Assembly (NCBI GenBank): GCA_904386005.1
Contig: CAJFKR010000007.1
Span: 1 to 49,731 of the forward strand
Direction: 5' to 3'
Length of the DNA: 49,731 nucleotides
Origin: Candidatus Flemingiibacterium merdigallinarum
GTDB taxonomy: Bacteria; Bacillota; Clostridia; Oscillospirales; CAG-272
The notes under the pieces were generated by a model that was given only the letters and a program-made list of their open reading frames with translations, was not told the DNA's origin and did no database searches. The first letter of the stretch is position 1, and the number at the start of each line of letters is the position of its first letter. Made by a program: the position numbers and the translations under genes. Below, one piece after another: positions 1-8,154 of the stretch.

Positions 1-940
1 ACAGCGGCAGGATATCGCTGACAAGACTGTCAATATTCTGTCTGGCGGCGATTGTGTCGAGCATTTCGACTCCCTCGACAAAGTGCGCATAGGTGTAGAC
101 TCGCGAGCCGACCACCGTCTGCTCCTTGAACGAGACCTTGCCGAGCACAAACTCGACCAGCGCGCCTGACAATGACATCGGCACTATTGTACCGCCGATT
201 TTGCAGGCGTCTGTGGTCAGCAGGATTCCCGCCTTTGAGCCGGACGCCTCAATTACCGCGTCGAAGCCGCAGCCATCGGTGACGCGCAGGCACTCGTCGA
301 GCTGATTTTTGCCGATTTCAAGGCAGTCGATACCGAGCGACCTCGCGAGCGCGGCGCGCTTTTCGTTGATTTCGGCGATGTAAACCTCGCCGACGCGCTG
401 CTTCGCGCAGAGCGCGATGATGATTCCAATCGGTCCGGCTCCGATCACGAGGACGCGGCTGCCCTTTGTGACTCGGGCGCGCGCGGTCGAGTGCGCGCCG
501 ACCGCGAACGGCTCAGCGAGCGCCGCGAGCTTATCCGGCAGTCTATCCGGCACGCGGACCAGCATATCGGTCGGTATCTTCACATACTGCTCATATCCGC
601 CGTTGACGTGTATTCCGAGCAGCTTCAGCTCGCGGCAGACATGGCTCATTCCGGCTTTGCAGGCGTAGCACTCGCCGCAGGAGATGAGCGGATAGGCGGT
701 GACCCTCTCACCGACCTTGAAATCTGAATCGGGTGAAATCCGCTCGATTCTGCCGAGAATTTCATGTCCGAGCACGACCGGCGTGGTCGCGGTCATATGC
801 TTACCGTCATACACGGTGATGTCCGAGCCGCAGACTCCGGCGTATCTCATGCGCACGAGCGCCTCGCCGGCTCCGATTTCGGGGATCGGCAGCTCGCAAT
901 AGGTCATGTCCTGCCAATTTTTGAGAAGATTTGCGTACAT
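1..940 (-). CDS. Zinc-dependent polyol/alcohol dehydrogenase (MDR), C-terminus off the window
   Basis: The reading frame starts at ATG 940 and runs off the left edge after 313 codons, so about the last 30 residues of a family of roughly 345 are missing. It is a medium-chain dehydrogenase of the sorbitol/threonine dehydrogenase type. CGSD (residues 37-40) and GHE (58-60) supply catalytic-zinc ligands. Four cysteines at about 88, 91, 94 and 102 form the structural-zinc lobe. A GAGPIG Rossmann motif binds NAD(P). By family it oxidises a secondary alcohol of a polyol or sugar acid in the cytoplasm. Its Shine-Dalgarno (AAAAGGAG) overlaps the stop codon of the upstream solute-binding protein gene, which indicates translational coupling and one operon. 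The substrate is unknown. Confidence 0.9.
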   Translation of the reverse strand, partial: MYANLLKNWQDMTYCELPIPEIGAGEALVRMRYAGVCGSDITVYDGKHMTATTPVVLGHEILGRIERISPDSDFKVGERVTAYPLISCGECYACKAGMSHVCRELKLLGIHVNGGYEQYVKIPTDMLVRVPDRLPDKLAALAEPFAVGAHSTARARVTKGSRVLVIGAGPIGIIIALCAKQRVGEVYIAEINEKRAALARSLGIDCLEIGKNQLDECLRVTDGCGFDAVIEASGSKAGILLTTDACKIGGTIVPMSLSGALVEFVLGKVSFKEQTVVGSRVYTYAHFVEGVEMLDTIAARQNIDSLVSDILPL

Positions 941-957
941 GGTGGTATCAGCTCCTT

Positions 958-2433
958 TTAGGCTTCTGAATTCTCAATATTTTCAAGTGTCTTTTCATAT
1001 GCGGATATAACTGAATTTTTCATTGACGCGATAGTAGATGAAATTTTATTTGTATCTTGCAGGATCACACTCGACAGATTTTTAATTTTGCCCCAGTTAT
1101 AGGCATAAACAATGTCAAAAACACGCGAATCATATATTATATCGAGCATCTCAGTCGATTCATTATCACGTGTAAGCTTTCTTCTAAGCACACTGTCGTA
1201 ATAAACCGGGGTTATTTTTGATTGTGCCGACGAAGCCATCGCTTCAAGAATAATGCTTGTACGTTCGGGATTTGATGCACTTCTCGGTGCCATAAACATA
1301 GTGGCCATCCATTCTTGAGCTGTTGCAATGTATTCATCCTGCGTTGAGTCATACTTGGGAAGTGGTATTATTCCGAACTCATCCTCCATATCACGGAAAA
1401 AATCCACACCTTGAATTGTTGTACCAAGAAATAGTGCTCTGCCATTATTAAAAATCGACCGTTGTACGTCCCAGTTGGTGCCGATTGATTCAATTGCGGG
1501 TATTTTATTAGCGTCAAGCACTACATCACGCTGCGCAAAAAATTCATAAGATTTATTCAGCGCATTGATATTCGTCTCATTGTCGAGAGTGAAATTAACT
1601 TCACCGTCCGAATTGATTTTGCCGAGCATACCGCCGCACGACCACATAAACGTAATGGCTATATTACCGCTTGCAAGCATTCCCCATTGGTCATTATAAT
1701 CCATCACGCTGTCGCCGTTTATATCATTTGCCACAAGCTTGCAGCAGCGATTCATCTCATCAATAGTCCAATTGCCGCTGCGAACTATATCGTAGATATC
1801 TCCGGTATTGTATTCTGAAGCCAAATCCTTGTTGAAGAACAAGCAATAGGTAGCTTGATTATCAATGACGTTGATATCGCCAAGCAGTCCGTAGGTTTTA
1901 CCTCCCAGCGCGCTTTCTGAAATGACATCGCTGTCCCACCAGCTCTGAGACAGATCTACATATGGCAATTTGCTCACTTCAAGACCATATTCATAACCAG
2001 ACTGCATGATTTTTTCATATGTATCAACATATATGTCGTATGCTTCGTCGGCAGCGAGCACAGAATTCTTGAATGCCTGACCAAAGCTCGACTTGTCATA
2101 TGGAATTTGCGTTATAATGACATTAAACTCATCCTCTACAAGTTGATTTCGCTCAAATACAGCATCATTCATCGCCTCTCCGTTCAGTGTTTCCGCATCA
2201 ATTTCGTATGAATAACGAACTGAGCCCACTTCGTCGGTCGTCAGAATCTTGAATTCATACCCATCAAAATCGCGCTCGGGCAATGCGGAGCTTATCGGGT
2301 CGGTGGTTTCGGTCACAGTTTCGCTCGAGCTTTCGGTTGTGACCTCACCCACGTCAGGATTCGCTGTATCGCCGCAGGACATATTTAACAGCATAACCGC
2401 AATCAGAAATAAGAATACGCTTGTTCGTTTCAT
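958..2433 (-). CDS. Extracellular sugar-binding lipoprotein (ABC solute-binding protein)
   Basis: The 491-residue product begins with a positively charged, hydrophobic signal peptide ending in LLNMSC, a loose lipobox with the acylated Cys near residue 20. A Thr/Ser/Glu-rich linker follows. The rest has the look of a family-1 sugar-binding protein (SYKVL-like helices, many Asn/Trp/Tyr, conserved LPKYDST... and late helical region). It should sit on the outer membrane face and hand an oligosaccharide to an ABC importer. I chose ATG 2433 because AAAAGGAG lies 8 nt upstream; a TTG two codons earlier is less likely. It lies between the lyase and dehydrogenase genes of a polysaccharide operon. No permease or ATPase gene is in the window, so the partner must be encoded elsewhere. 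Confidence 0.85.
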   Translation of the reverse strand: MKRTSVFLFLIAVMLLNMSCGDTANPDVGEVTTESSSETVTETTDPISSALPERDFDGYEFKILTTDEVGSVRYSYEIDAETLNGEAMNDAVFERNQLVEDEFNVIITQIPYDKSSFGQAFKNSVLAADEAYDIYVDTYEKIMQSGYEYGLEVSKLPYVDLSQSWWDSDVISESALGGKTYGLLGDINVIDNQATYCLFFNKDLASEYNTGDIYDIVRSGNWTIDEMNRCCKLVANDINGDSVMDYNDQWGMLASGNIAITFMWSCGGMLGKINSDGEVNFTLDNETNINALNKSYEFFAQRDVVLDANKIPAIESIGTNWDVQRSIFNNGRALFLGTTIQGVDFFRDMEDEFGIIPLPKYDSTQDEYIATAQEWMATMFMAPRSASNPERTSIILEAMASSAQSKITPVYYDSVLRRKLTRDNESTEMLDIIYDSRVFDIVYAYNWGKIKNLSSVILQDTNKISSTIASMKNSVISAYEKTLENIENSEA

Positions 2434-2457
2434 ATTCAAAGCTCCTTTTCGATTTTA

Positions 2458-4452
2458 TTATTCGACACTAAACCAGTTTTCCGCGCTTGGATTCAGACGC
2501 AGCCGGATCGACTCGCGCTCGCCCGGCGACGTCACGACGATAGCATCGTCGCGCCGCTTGATATGCCAGCCTCGGATAGTCTCGGTGTCGCTCATCACAA
2601 TGACGTGCACATTTATGTGTTCGACCGCGAATTCGCTCGACGTGTAGTCGAATATATACGCCGACCCCTCTTTTCCCTGCCCCGCCTGATTCGGCTGCGG
2701 GTGGTAGTAGTCGTGGACAAAGCCCCACCTCTGTGACATCGACATATCGCCGAACGTGAAGAACTTCACGCCCGCGCCGCCCCGACGCAGGACTATGCGG
2801 TAGTCGTCGGCGATGTGCAGATCGAGCCCGTTTTCGCGATTGTTCGTGACAAAGTGCGACACGACCTTGACCGGCAGGTCGGCTTCGATCCGGTCGATTA
2901 TGAATATCACATCGGGCAGCCGGCAGATAAACACCCGCTCGCAGCGCTTGAAATGTCCGCCGTCCGCGACCGCTCCGTATGCCGCCGCGCAGTCGGACGC
3001 GAGGACAGTAAAACCGTCAGGGATAGTGTAGTTTACACGATGATTGAGCGGCGCCTGATGCGCGCGAATCGGTTTCTGCGTATAGCTGTTGCCGTCGGCG
3101 TCGACGAAATCCCATGTGTTGTGATGACTCGTCTTGCAGCTCTGCCGCCAGGTGTCGAGACGGTAGCAGCAGTGACCCGGGTCGACAAATATCCGCTCGC
3201 CTGACGCCGCGAGGACAAAGCTGTTTAAGTCGCAGTGACGGTGCGAGTCAACCTTGTGCGTCTCATAGCCGCTCTGCACCGCGAGTATCGCGCGCGGATT
3301 CTGCCAGCTGTCGCGCAAAACCGACGTTCCGGTCGCGAATTCACAGCAGAGCGGCATATCTATATCGCGTGGCGACAGCGCGTCGGGCAGCTCGCGCGCC
3401 GCAAGTAATGCGACGCTCCGCCAGCCGAACTGATTGAAAAATCCGAATGTAGCCAGCTCGTCCGGTCCGAGCATCGGGTCGGCGTAGGTGGTATCGAACA
3501 GCCAGCGCGCAAGTCCGCAGATCTTCGCGTCGTCATAATTCGCCGCAATGTGCAGAAGAATATCTCCGCTCGGACGGAAGATCGCCGCGCAGTCGCCGAA
3601 GTTGACCGAGCGCGGATAGGCTTTGGTGTCGGCGTCTGTCGGTGCCGAACGAGCCTTGCCGTCGTGAAGCGACAACATATGAAGCGGCTTCATATACATC
3701 AGACTCGCCGCCTGCCACTTGACCATACCCGCAATCGGGTCGAGCGGCAGCCGCTCCGACAGTCTCGGGTCGTATGCTAACAGTAAATTCCGCACCTGTA
3801 TCAATGCGAGCGACGCGTAGTTGCCGTATTGCAAAGTCTCGCCGTAGCCGTCCGAGTCGTACAGCCCGAGACAATCATTATACAGCCCGACCGCGCGCTC
3901 AACATTGTCTTGTAGTCCGAGCATTGCTGACGCGGTCGTGTAGCCACTGAGCAGTACGCAGTACCAGTTGTTGCCAATTTGACCGTTGATATACCGCTCG
4001 CAGAGCAACAGCCCCTTGTCCCGCAGCGCCGACCTGATTTCATCAGCTTCGGATTCATTGAACAGCTCGGGAGCAAGACAGGCTGCCTCGCAGACCGCGT
4101 TTGTGAGGTGCGCGGTTTCGAGCATACCGACCGGCGGATTGGCACGTTTTCTGAACCAGGGTCCGACCCACTCGTCGAGCGACAGCCGGCAGACCTCGAG
4201 CGTCCGGTCGTGCAGCCACTGACCGAGCCGCGCGTCTCGGTCGAGCGCGTATATGAACGCCGCGTCGGCGAACCGCTCCCAGATGAGGTGATACCACTCC
4301 TGCGTATCGCCCGACTGTACAAGCGCCGCCTCGGAAGTGTTATCGCGCACCCGCTCGCGCAGTGCCGACAGCAGCCGACCGCACTGACTGTCAGTCGGCA
4401 GCACGCGTATTATGTCAAGCTCGTCACTTCTGATATATCGTAAAAATCCCAT
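2458..4452 (-). CDS. Heparinase II/III-like polysaccharide lyase
   Basis: A 664-residue protein with the two-part layout of heparinase II/III-type lyases: a helical (alpha/alpha) toroid over about residues 1-350, then a beta-sandwich. NNWY (161-164), the segment DGYGETLQYGNY (201-212) and the block from HRHCDLN (404) to DPG (424-426) match the family's conserved sites, including candidate catalytic His and Tyr. The expected reaction is beta-elimination of a uronic-acid polysaccharide or oligosaccharide, giving an unsaturated end. There is no signal peptide, so it probably works on imported oligosaccharides in the cytoplasm. GGAGAT stands 8 nt before ATG 4452. It is followed on the same strand by the sugar-binding lipoprotein gene and preceded by the GH105-type hydrolase that would remove unsaturated ends. 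The exact substrate cannot be read from the sequence. Confidence 0.85.
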   Translation of the reverse strand: MGFLRYIRSDELDIIRVLPTDSQCGRLLSALRERVRDNTSEAALVQSGDTQEWYHLIWERFADAAFIYALDRDARLGQWLHDRTLEVCRLSLDEWVGPWFRKRANPPVGMLETAHLTNAVCEAACLAPELFNESEADEIRSALRDKGLLLCERYINGQIGNNWYCVLLSGYTTASAMLGLQDNVERAVGLYNDCLGLYDSDGYGETLQYGNYASLALIQVRNLLLAYDPRLSERLPLDPIAGMVKWQAASLMYMKPLHMLSLHDGKARSAPTDADTKAYPRSVNFGDCAAIFRPSGDILLHIAANYDDAKICGLARWLFDTTYADPMLGPDELATFGFFNQFGWRSVALLAARELPDALSPRDIDMPLCCEFATGTSVLRDSWQNPRAILAVQSGYETHKVDSHRHCDLNSFVLAASGERIFVDPGHCCYRLDTWRQSCKTSHHNTWDFVDADGNSYTQKPIRAHQAPLNHRVNYTIPDGFTVLASDCAAAYGAVADGGHFKRCERVFICRLPDVIFIIDRIEADLPVKVVSHFVTNNRENGLDLHIADDYRIVLRRGGAGVKFFTFGDMSMSQRWGFVHDYYHPQPNQAGQGKEGSAYIFDYTSSEFAVEHINVHVIVMSDTETIRGWHIKRRDDAIVVTSPGERESIRLRLNPSAENWFSVE

Positions 4453-4494
4453 AATATCATCTCCATTTCGGTTGAATACTTGCGATAAACGCGG

Positions 4495-5559
4495 TTATAC
4501 TCCAAGTCTCGCCGCTTCGGAGAGCGCGAGTATCACCGGACCCGCGCCATGCGGCTCGTCGCGGAAGGTCTTGCGGTGGTTGAGATAGGCTGATATCGTT
4601 CCATCACCCGGGCAGAGACAGCCGGGACAGCTGTTCACAATAGAATCATCCTCCGATATGCTCACCTTATACAGCCCGTCTATACCGCGCTTGAATATCG
4701 GCAGGTATTCGTTCCAGTCGAGCAGTCCATTTCGGATTCCGACTCCAATCGCGTACAGTATAAGACCTGTACCGCTCGTCTCCTCGTAGGATTCGAGAAT
4801 TCCGAGCTCGCTCTGCGTGTCGAGAAACTCGACGGTTATCTCCTGCCGCCACATACCGTTTTGCGACTGATACTTCGCGAGCGAATTGATGTGAGCCTTG
4901 TAGTACTCGATACAGCGTCCGCGTTCGGGGTGGTTCTCGGGCAGATGGGCGCAGAGCTCGGCGAGCGGTAGGATTCCCCAGCCATTGCCGCGGCTCCAGT
5001 GGTCGTCCGAAAACCTGCCCTCTCCGCAGAAGTCGCGGCTCTGATGCAGCAGCCCGCAGCTTTTGTCGAGGAACAGGTCGTACATCGCGAGCGACTGGAA
5101 CGCCGCCTCGTCGATATATTCGCCGCGACCGAGTTTTAGTCCGGAAAACAGCAGGAACGGAGTCGCCGCGGTCGCGACGTCGATCCAGACCTTATCAGGA
5201 TTGTCTCCATGAGGCATACTCAATATACCGTCGTGACTGCGCCGAGCGCTCATCAGCTCATCAGCATATTCCGCAAGCTGGCGTTCGTATTCGTCGCCTG
5301 ACAGCAAACCGGTATACACCACGCGCGCCTTCGCGATGCCGCCAACTCGGTAGCTCGGGAAATTGTACCTCGGATGTTCGACTCGGTCGGGAAACGCGTC
5401 GAGCATTCGCTTTGTCAGCTCGACCGAATCAGTGTCGCCGCTCGCTTCGCAGAGATTGACCATTCCGTACAACGCGATAAGCCCGTAATAATGATTGCTC
5501 TGCGGATTTACGGTCAGATAGTGCGCAAATATCGACTTCGCTCTTTCGATGTGATTCAT
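4495..5559 (-). CDS. Unsaturated glycuronyl hydrolase, GH105/GH88 type (YteR-like)
   Basis: A 354-residue (alpha/alpha)6-barrel protein. The WSRGNGWG motif (188-195) is the hallmark of GH105 and relatives, and Asp127 in VWID is a good candidate for the catalytic acid. The family hydrates the double bond of unsaturated uronyl residues produced by lyases and so frees the end sugar. It has no signal peptide, so it should act in the cytoplasm. The start is set at ATG 5559, because AAAGGAG sits 6 nt upstream of it. An ATG 21 nt earlier (5580) overlaps the previous gene's stop but has no comparable ribosome site. Placement beside a heparinase II/III-like lyase supports a lyase-then-hydrolase route for an acidic glycan. 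Confidence 0.87.
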   Translation of the reverse strand: MNHIERAKSIFAHYLTVNPQSNHYYGLIALYGMVNLCEASGDTDSVELTKRMLDAFPDRVEHPRYNFPSYRVGGIAKARVVYTGLLSGDEYERQLAEYADELMSARRSHDGILSMPHGDNPDKVWIDVATAATPFLLFSGLKLGRGEYIDEAAFQSLAMYDLFLDKSCGLLHQSRDFCGEGRFSDDHWSRGNGWGILPLAELCAHLPENHPERGRCIEYYKAHINSLAKYQSQNGMWRQEITVEFLDTQSELGILESYEETSGTGLILYAIGVGIRNGLLDWNEYLPIFKRGIDGLYKVSISEDDSIVNSCPGCLCPGDGTISAYLNHRKTFRDEPHGAGPVILALSEAARLGV

Positions 5560-5576
5560 GCTAAGCTCCTTTCGCT

Positions 5577-6284
5577 TCATAGTGATAAAAAGCTCTCAAA
5601 ATTCAGTTCTGAGAACGCGATTCGGCTGTCGCACTCGAGGACAAAAACAATGACGTCGGCAATGTCATCAGGACGCAGCAGCTTCGCGCGATTGACCGGA
5701 CGGTTCCCCCAGAACGGCGTGTCCGCGCCGCCCGGATTCAGCGTTGTCACGCGGATGTTCTGCTCCTTGAACTGCTGCTGCATACCGGCTGACAGCATAT
5801 TGACCGCGGCTTTCGCCGTGCAGTAGAGTGGAGCGTTCGCGTTAGCGCGCTTCGCCGCCATTGAGCCGATGTTGACAATCAGTCCGCCGCGCTCGCTGTC
5901 GACCGCGCGCGCGAAATACTTTGACATGAGCAGACTGCCTTTCAGATTGACGTCGAGCATCAGCTCGTAGTCGGCGACATTCAGCTCGGCGATTTTCGTC
6001 GGTATGCTCAGCCCCGCGAGATTGAGCAGACAGTCGGGCGCACCAAAACGTTCTACCGCGCGGCGTGTGAAGCTCTCGATATCAGCTTCACTGCTCACAT
6101 CGACGACGCCGGATATTATTTCCGTCCGCGCCGACAGCTCATCCGCAAGCGACGCCAGCGCATCCGCGTCGTTAGACGCGAGCGCGAGATTAGCCCCCCT
6201 ATCGGCGAGCTTGCGGCAGACACAGCTGCCGATACCGCCGTTCGCTCCGGTAACAATGACATTAAGTCCCGCTATTTTTCTCAT
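5577..6284 (-). CDS. Short-chain dehydrogenase/reductase
   Basis: A 235-residue classical SDR. The cofactor motif TGANGGIG is at 12-19, NLAG at 88-91, and the catalytic Ser141, Tyr154 and Lys158 (YCTAK) are all present. It should be an NAD(P)-dependent cytoplasmic oxidoreductase. In this operon it plausibly acts on a keto-sugar acid released by the lyase/hydrolase pair, as KduD does for unsaturated galacturonate products, but the sequence does not fix the substrate. GGAGG lies 9 nt before ATG 6284. The stop overlaps the upstream in-frame ATG of the next gene by 4 nt (ATGA). The leader contains an unusual 14-bp tandem repeat. Confidence 0.88.
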   Translation of the reverse strand: MRKIAGLNVIVTGANGGIGSCVCRKLADRGANLALASNDADALASLADELSARTEIISGVVDVSSEADIESFTRRAVERFGAPDCLLNLAGLSIPTKIAELNVADYELMLDVNLKGSLLMSKYFARAVDSERGGLIVNIGSMAAKRANANAPLYCTAKAAVNMLSAGMQQQFKEQNIRVTTLNPGGADTPFWGNRPVNRAKLLRPDDIADVIVFVLECDSRIAFSELNFESFLSL

Positions 6285-6315
6285 TATATATTACCTCCGT
6301 ACAAAATAACAAAAA

Positions 6316-6360
6316 CCTAACAACTAACACCTAACAACTAACACCTAACAACTAACACCT
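6316..6360. repeat. Tandem repeat, 14 bp x 3.2, between rraA-like and SDR genes
   Basis: The unit CCTAACAACTAACA is repeated three times without change and is followed by CCT. On the coding (minus) strand it reads as alternating heptamers TTAGGTG and TTAGTTG. It fills nearly the whole spacer between two co-transcribed genes and is free of stable hairpins. It is a likely site of slippage. Confidence 0.9.
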
Positions 6361-6361
6361 T

Positions 6362-7036
6362 TCAAAAGTATCCGCCGTTTCTGACGACCTCGGACGGTTT
6401 TGTGCCGCTCACGACCTGACGCTTTATCTCGACCTCGTTTGTCAGTATCCGCTCGGCTTTCAGCAGTACCTCATACGCCAGCCCTCTCGGTACGACCAGT
6501 ACTCCGTCGATATCTCCGAAGATGATGTCGCCCGGGTGGATTGTCACATCGCCGATTTTGACCGGTATCTGATAATCGATCATGCGGAAGCGGCCGAGCA
6601 TACCGTTTGACGTCCGGTAGCGGTGGAATATCGGGAAATCGAGCCCGAGTATGCGGTCGGTGTCGCGGATTCCGCCGTCTATGACCGCGCCGCGGCAGCC
6701 GCGGGTCTTGGCGGCGAGCGTCATAATCTCGCCCCACTGCGCAGATTTGTCGTCGCCGCTCGTGTCCCAGACGACGACGCTGTCCGGATGTATCGCCTCG
6801 AGCATCTCGGCGCGGCGCTCCATCTCGCCTTCGAGCGTCAGATTCTTCGCGCCCTTGATCGTGAACGCTATGCCGCAGACCTTCATTTTTTCGCGCAGCG
6901 GAAGTATTTCGTGCGGCAGTGTGTTGTCAAGATAGCCGTATTCGCGCAGGACATCGTTGACCGCGCCGCTGAACAGCTTCTCGTACCGCTCGCACAATTC
7001 TTTGTCCGGAATGGGAAATGTGATATCGTTATTCAT
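6362..7036 (-). CDS. RraA-like / HMG-aldolase-family protein
   Basis: A 224-residue protein of the RraA/4-hydroxy-4-methyl-2-oxoglutarate aldolase fold. WGEIMTLAAK (101-110), GAVIDGGIRD (116-125) and GDIIFGDIDGV lie where the family places them, and an acid (Glu103) is spaced 20 residues from Arg124-Asp125, the metal and pyruvate-binding signature. Family members are either class II pyruvate aldolases or RNase E inhibitors. As the first gene of a glycan operon, an aldolase or lyase acting on a keto acid is more likely here. GGAGG lies 5 nt before ATG 7036. The -10-like TATAAT of its presumed promoter (7092-7097, minus strand) lacks a good -35, which fits control by the divergent AraC-type activator. 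Confidence 0.82.
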   Translation of the reverse strand: MNNDITFPIPDKELCERYEKLFSGAVNDVLREYGYLDNTLPHEILPLREKMKVCGIAFTIKGAKNLTLEGEMERRAEMLEAIHPDSVVVWDTSGDDKSAQWGEIMTLAAKTRGCRGAVIDGGIRDTDRILGLDFPIFHRYRTSNGMLGRFRMIDYQIPVKIGDVTIHPGDIIFGDIDGVLVVPRGLAYEVLLKAERILTNEVEIKRQVVSGTKPSEVVRNGGYF

Positions 7037-7064
7037 TTTTCCTCCAAAATAATGTTGACTACTA

Positions 7065-7093
7065 TTGATTTTTTCGAAGTTTTATGCTACTAT
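7065..7093 (+). promoter_or_regulatory. Promoter of the AraC-family gene
   Basis: A TTGATT box (7065-7070) is followed after 17 bp by TACTAT (7088-7093), which carries an extended -10 TG at 7085-7086. A minus-strand TATAAT (7092-7097) for the divergent operon overlaps this -10, so the two promoters probably compete. Confidence 0.5.
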
Positions 7094-7126
7094 TATACTA
7101 TAGTCCACAAAAAGCGAGGAGATTTC

Positions 7127-7921
7127 ATGACCGAATACACCGAAATCGACTTTCAGGTCGGAGTGCCGTTCTTTGTCGTTGACCGCAAGCCGGACATAAA
7201 TTGGAATTACGCCAGTCCAAACACACGTGACTGGTATGTGCTCGGTTACGCGAGAAGCGGCTCGGCATATTACAATTTCTCGGGAAATACCCAGACCGCC
7301 GCGAAGGGCAATGTAATATTCACGCGCAGCAACGAAAGCTATTCGGCGTACAGCAAGCCGGACGATCCGTGGTCGTTCATCTCGGCAGCATTTACCATCG
7401 AATTCGGCGACCCCGAATCCGAACAGGTCGTGAGCTCGCTGCCGAATATATTCAAGTGCAGCGACAGCGTGCCGATGGCTGACAACTTTGGCGAGCTCGC
7501 GCGCGTCTGGTCGGCGAAGCCGTGTGGCTACAAGCTGAAATGCCGCAGCATACTGCTTGATATTATGTATACCCTGCTCGCCGACGAGGACCGCCGCCGC
7601 AATCACAGCGCGCATTTCGCGAAGATAAACGAGATTGTCGAGTTCCTGCGCCAGAATTACACCGGCTCATATTCGGTCGACGAGCTGAGCGAGCTGTCCG
7701 GACTCTCGCCGTCCTACTTCCGCTCGCTTTTCAAGCAGCTGACCGGACTGACTACCGTGCAGTTCCAAAACAAGCTGAAGATAGACAAGGCAAAGGATCT
7801 GATAATCAGCCACAGCTGCAACATCACCGAAGCCGCCGAAGCGGTCGGATTCAGCGATGTCTACTATTTCTCGCGTATGTTCCGCAAAATAACCGGCAAG
7901 AATCCCTCCGAGTTTTTATGA
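7127..7921 (+). CDS. AraC-family transcriptional regulator of the glycan operon
   Basis: The 264-residue protein has an N-terminal sensor half (about 1-160, cupin-like) and a C-terminal double helix-turn-helix (about 170-264) with SVDELSELSGLSPSYFRSLFKQ and the typical FSDVYYFSRMFRKITGKNPSEF second helix. The open frame extends far upstream, but AGCGAGGAG just before ATG 7127 and the homology both place the start there. It is divergent from the operon headed by the RraA-like gene, with only 90 bp between starts. That is the usual position of a local activator responding to a sugar. Confidence 0.88.
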   Translation: MTEYTEIDFQVGVPFFVVDRKPDINWNYASPNTRDWYVLGYARSGSAYYNFSGNTQTAAKGNVIFTRSNESYSAYSKPDDPWSFISAAFTIEFGDPESEQVVSSLPNIFKCSDSVPMADNFGELARVWSAKPCGYKLKCRSILLDIMYTLLADEDRRRNHSAHFAKINEIVEFLRQNYTGSYSVDELSELSGLSPSYFRSLFKQLTGLTTVQFQNKLKIDKAKDLIISHSCNITEAAEAVGFSDVYYFSRMFRKITGKNPSEFL

Positions 7922-8003
7922 ATTATAGACATCTTATTATCTGCTGACTTTAATTATATTGTACACAACAATTACCGATTTCACAATGGATAATTTGACT
8001 GTT

Positions 8004-8055
8004 TTTGCACAATCCGCCTTTCATATACGCTGTTATCATAGTCAGATTGTGCAAA
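8004..8055. repeat. Inverted repeat, 11-bp arms
   Basis: TTTGCACAATC (8004-8014) and its exact reverse complement GATTGTGCAAA (8045-8055) flank a 30-bp AT-rich spacer, downstream of the AraC-family gene. No poly-T follows, so it is not an obvious terminator. It could be an operator pair or an RNA hairpin. Confidence 0.7.
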
Positions 8056-8075
8056 TTCCGACAGAAAATACAAAG

Positions 8076-8104
8076 GCGGTCGGCGTCAAATTGACGCCGA
8101 CCGC
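8076..8104. terminator. Bidirectional hairpin between convergent genes
   Basis: Perfect 14-bp arms (GCGGTCGGCGTCAA and its complement) are separated by a single base. It lies between the ends of the AraC-family gene (plus) and the sigma-factor gene (minus). Flanks are T-rich on the minus strand (CCTTTGTATTTT) and moderately so on the plus strand. Confidence 0.65.
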
Positions 8105-8154
8105 GCTGTTAATTTTGAGTGTATAAAATTTCGATTGCTCTGACCGACACCTGC

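Noticed and set aside
6316..6360. Possible CRISPR-like array
   Set aside because: The units are 14 bp, adjacent and without spacers or cas genes.
6623..7126. In-frame extension upstream of the AraC gene (432-codon frame)
   Set aside because: It is antisense to the RraA-like gene, and AGCGAGGAG plus family length place the start at 7127.
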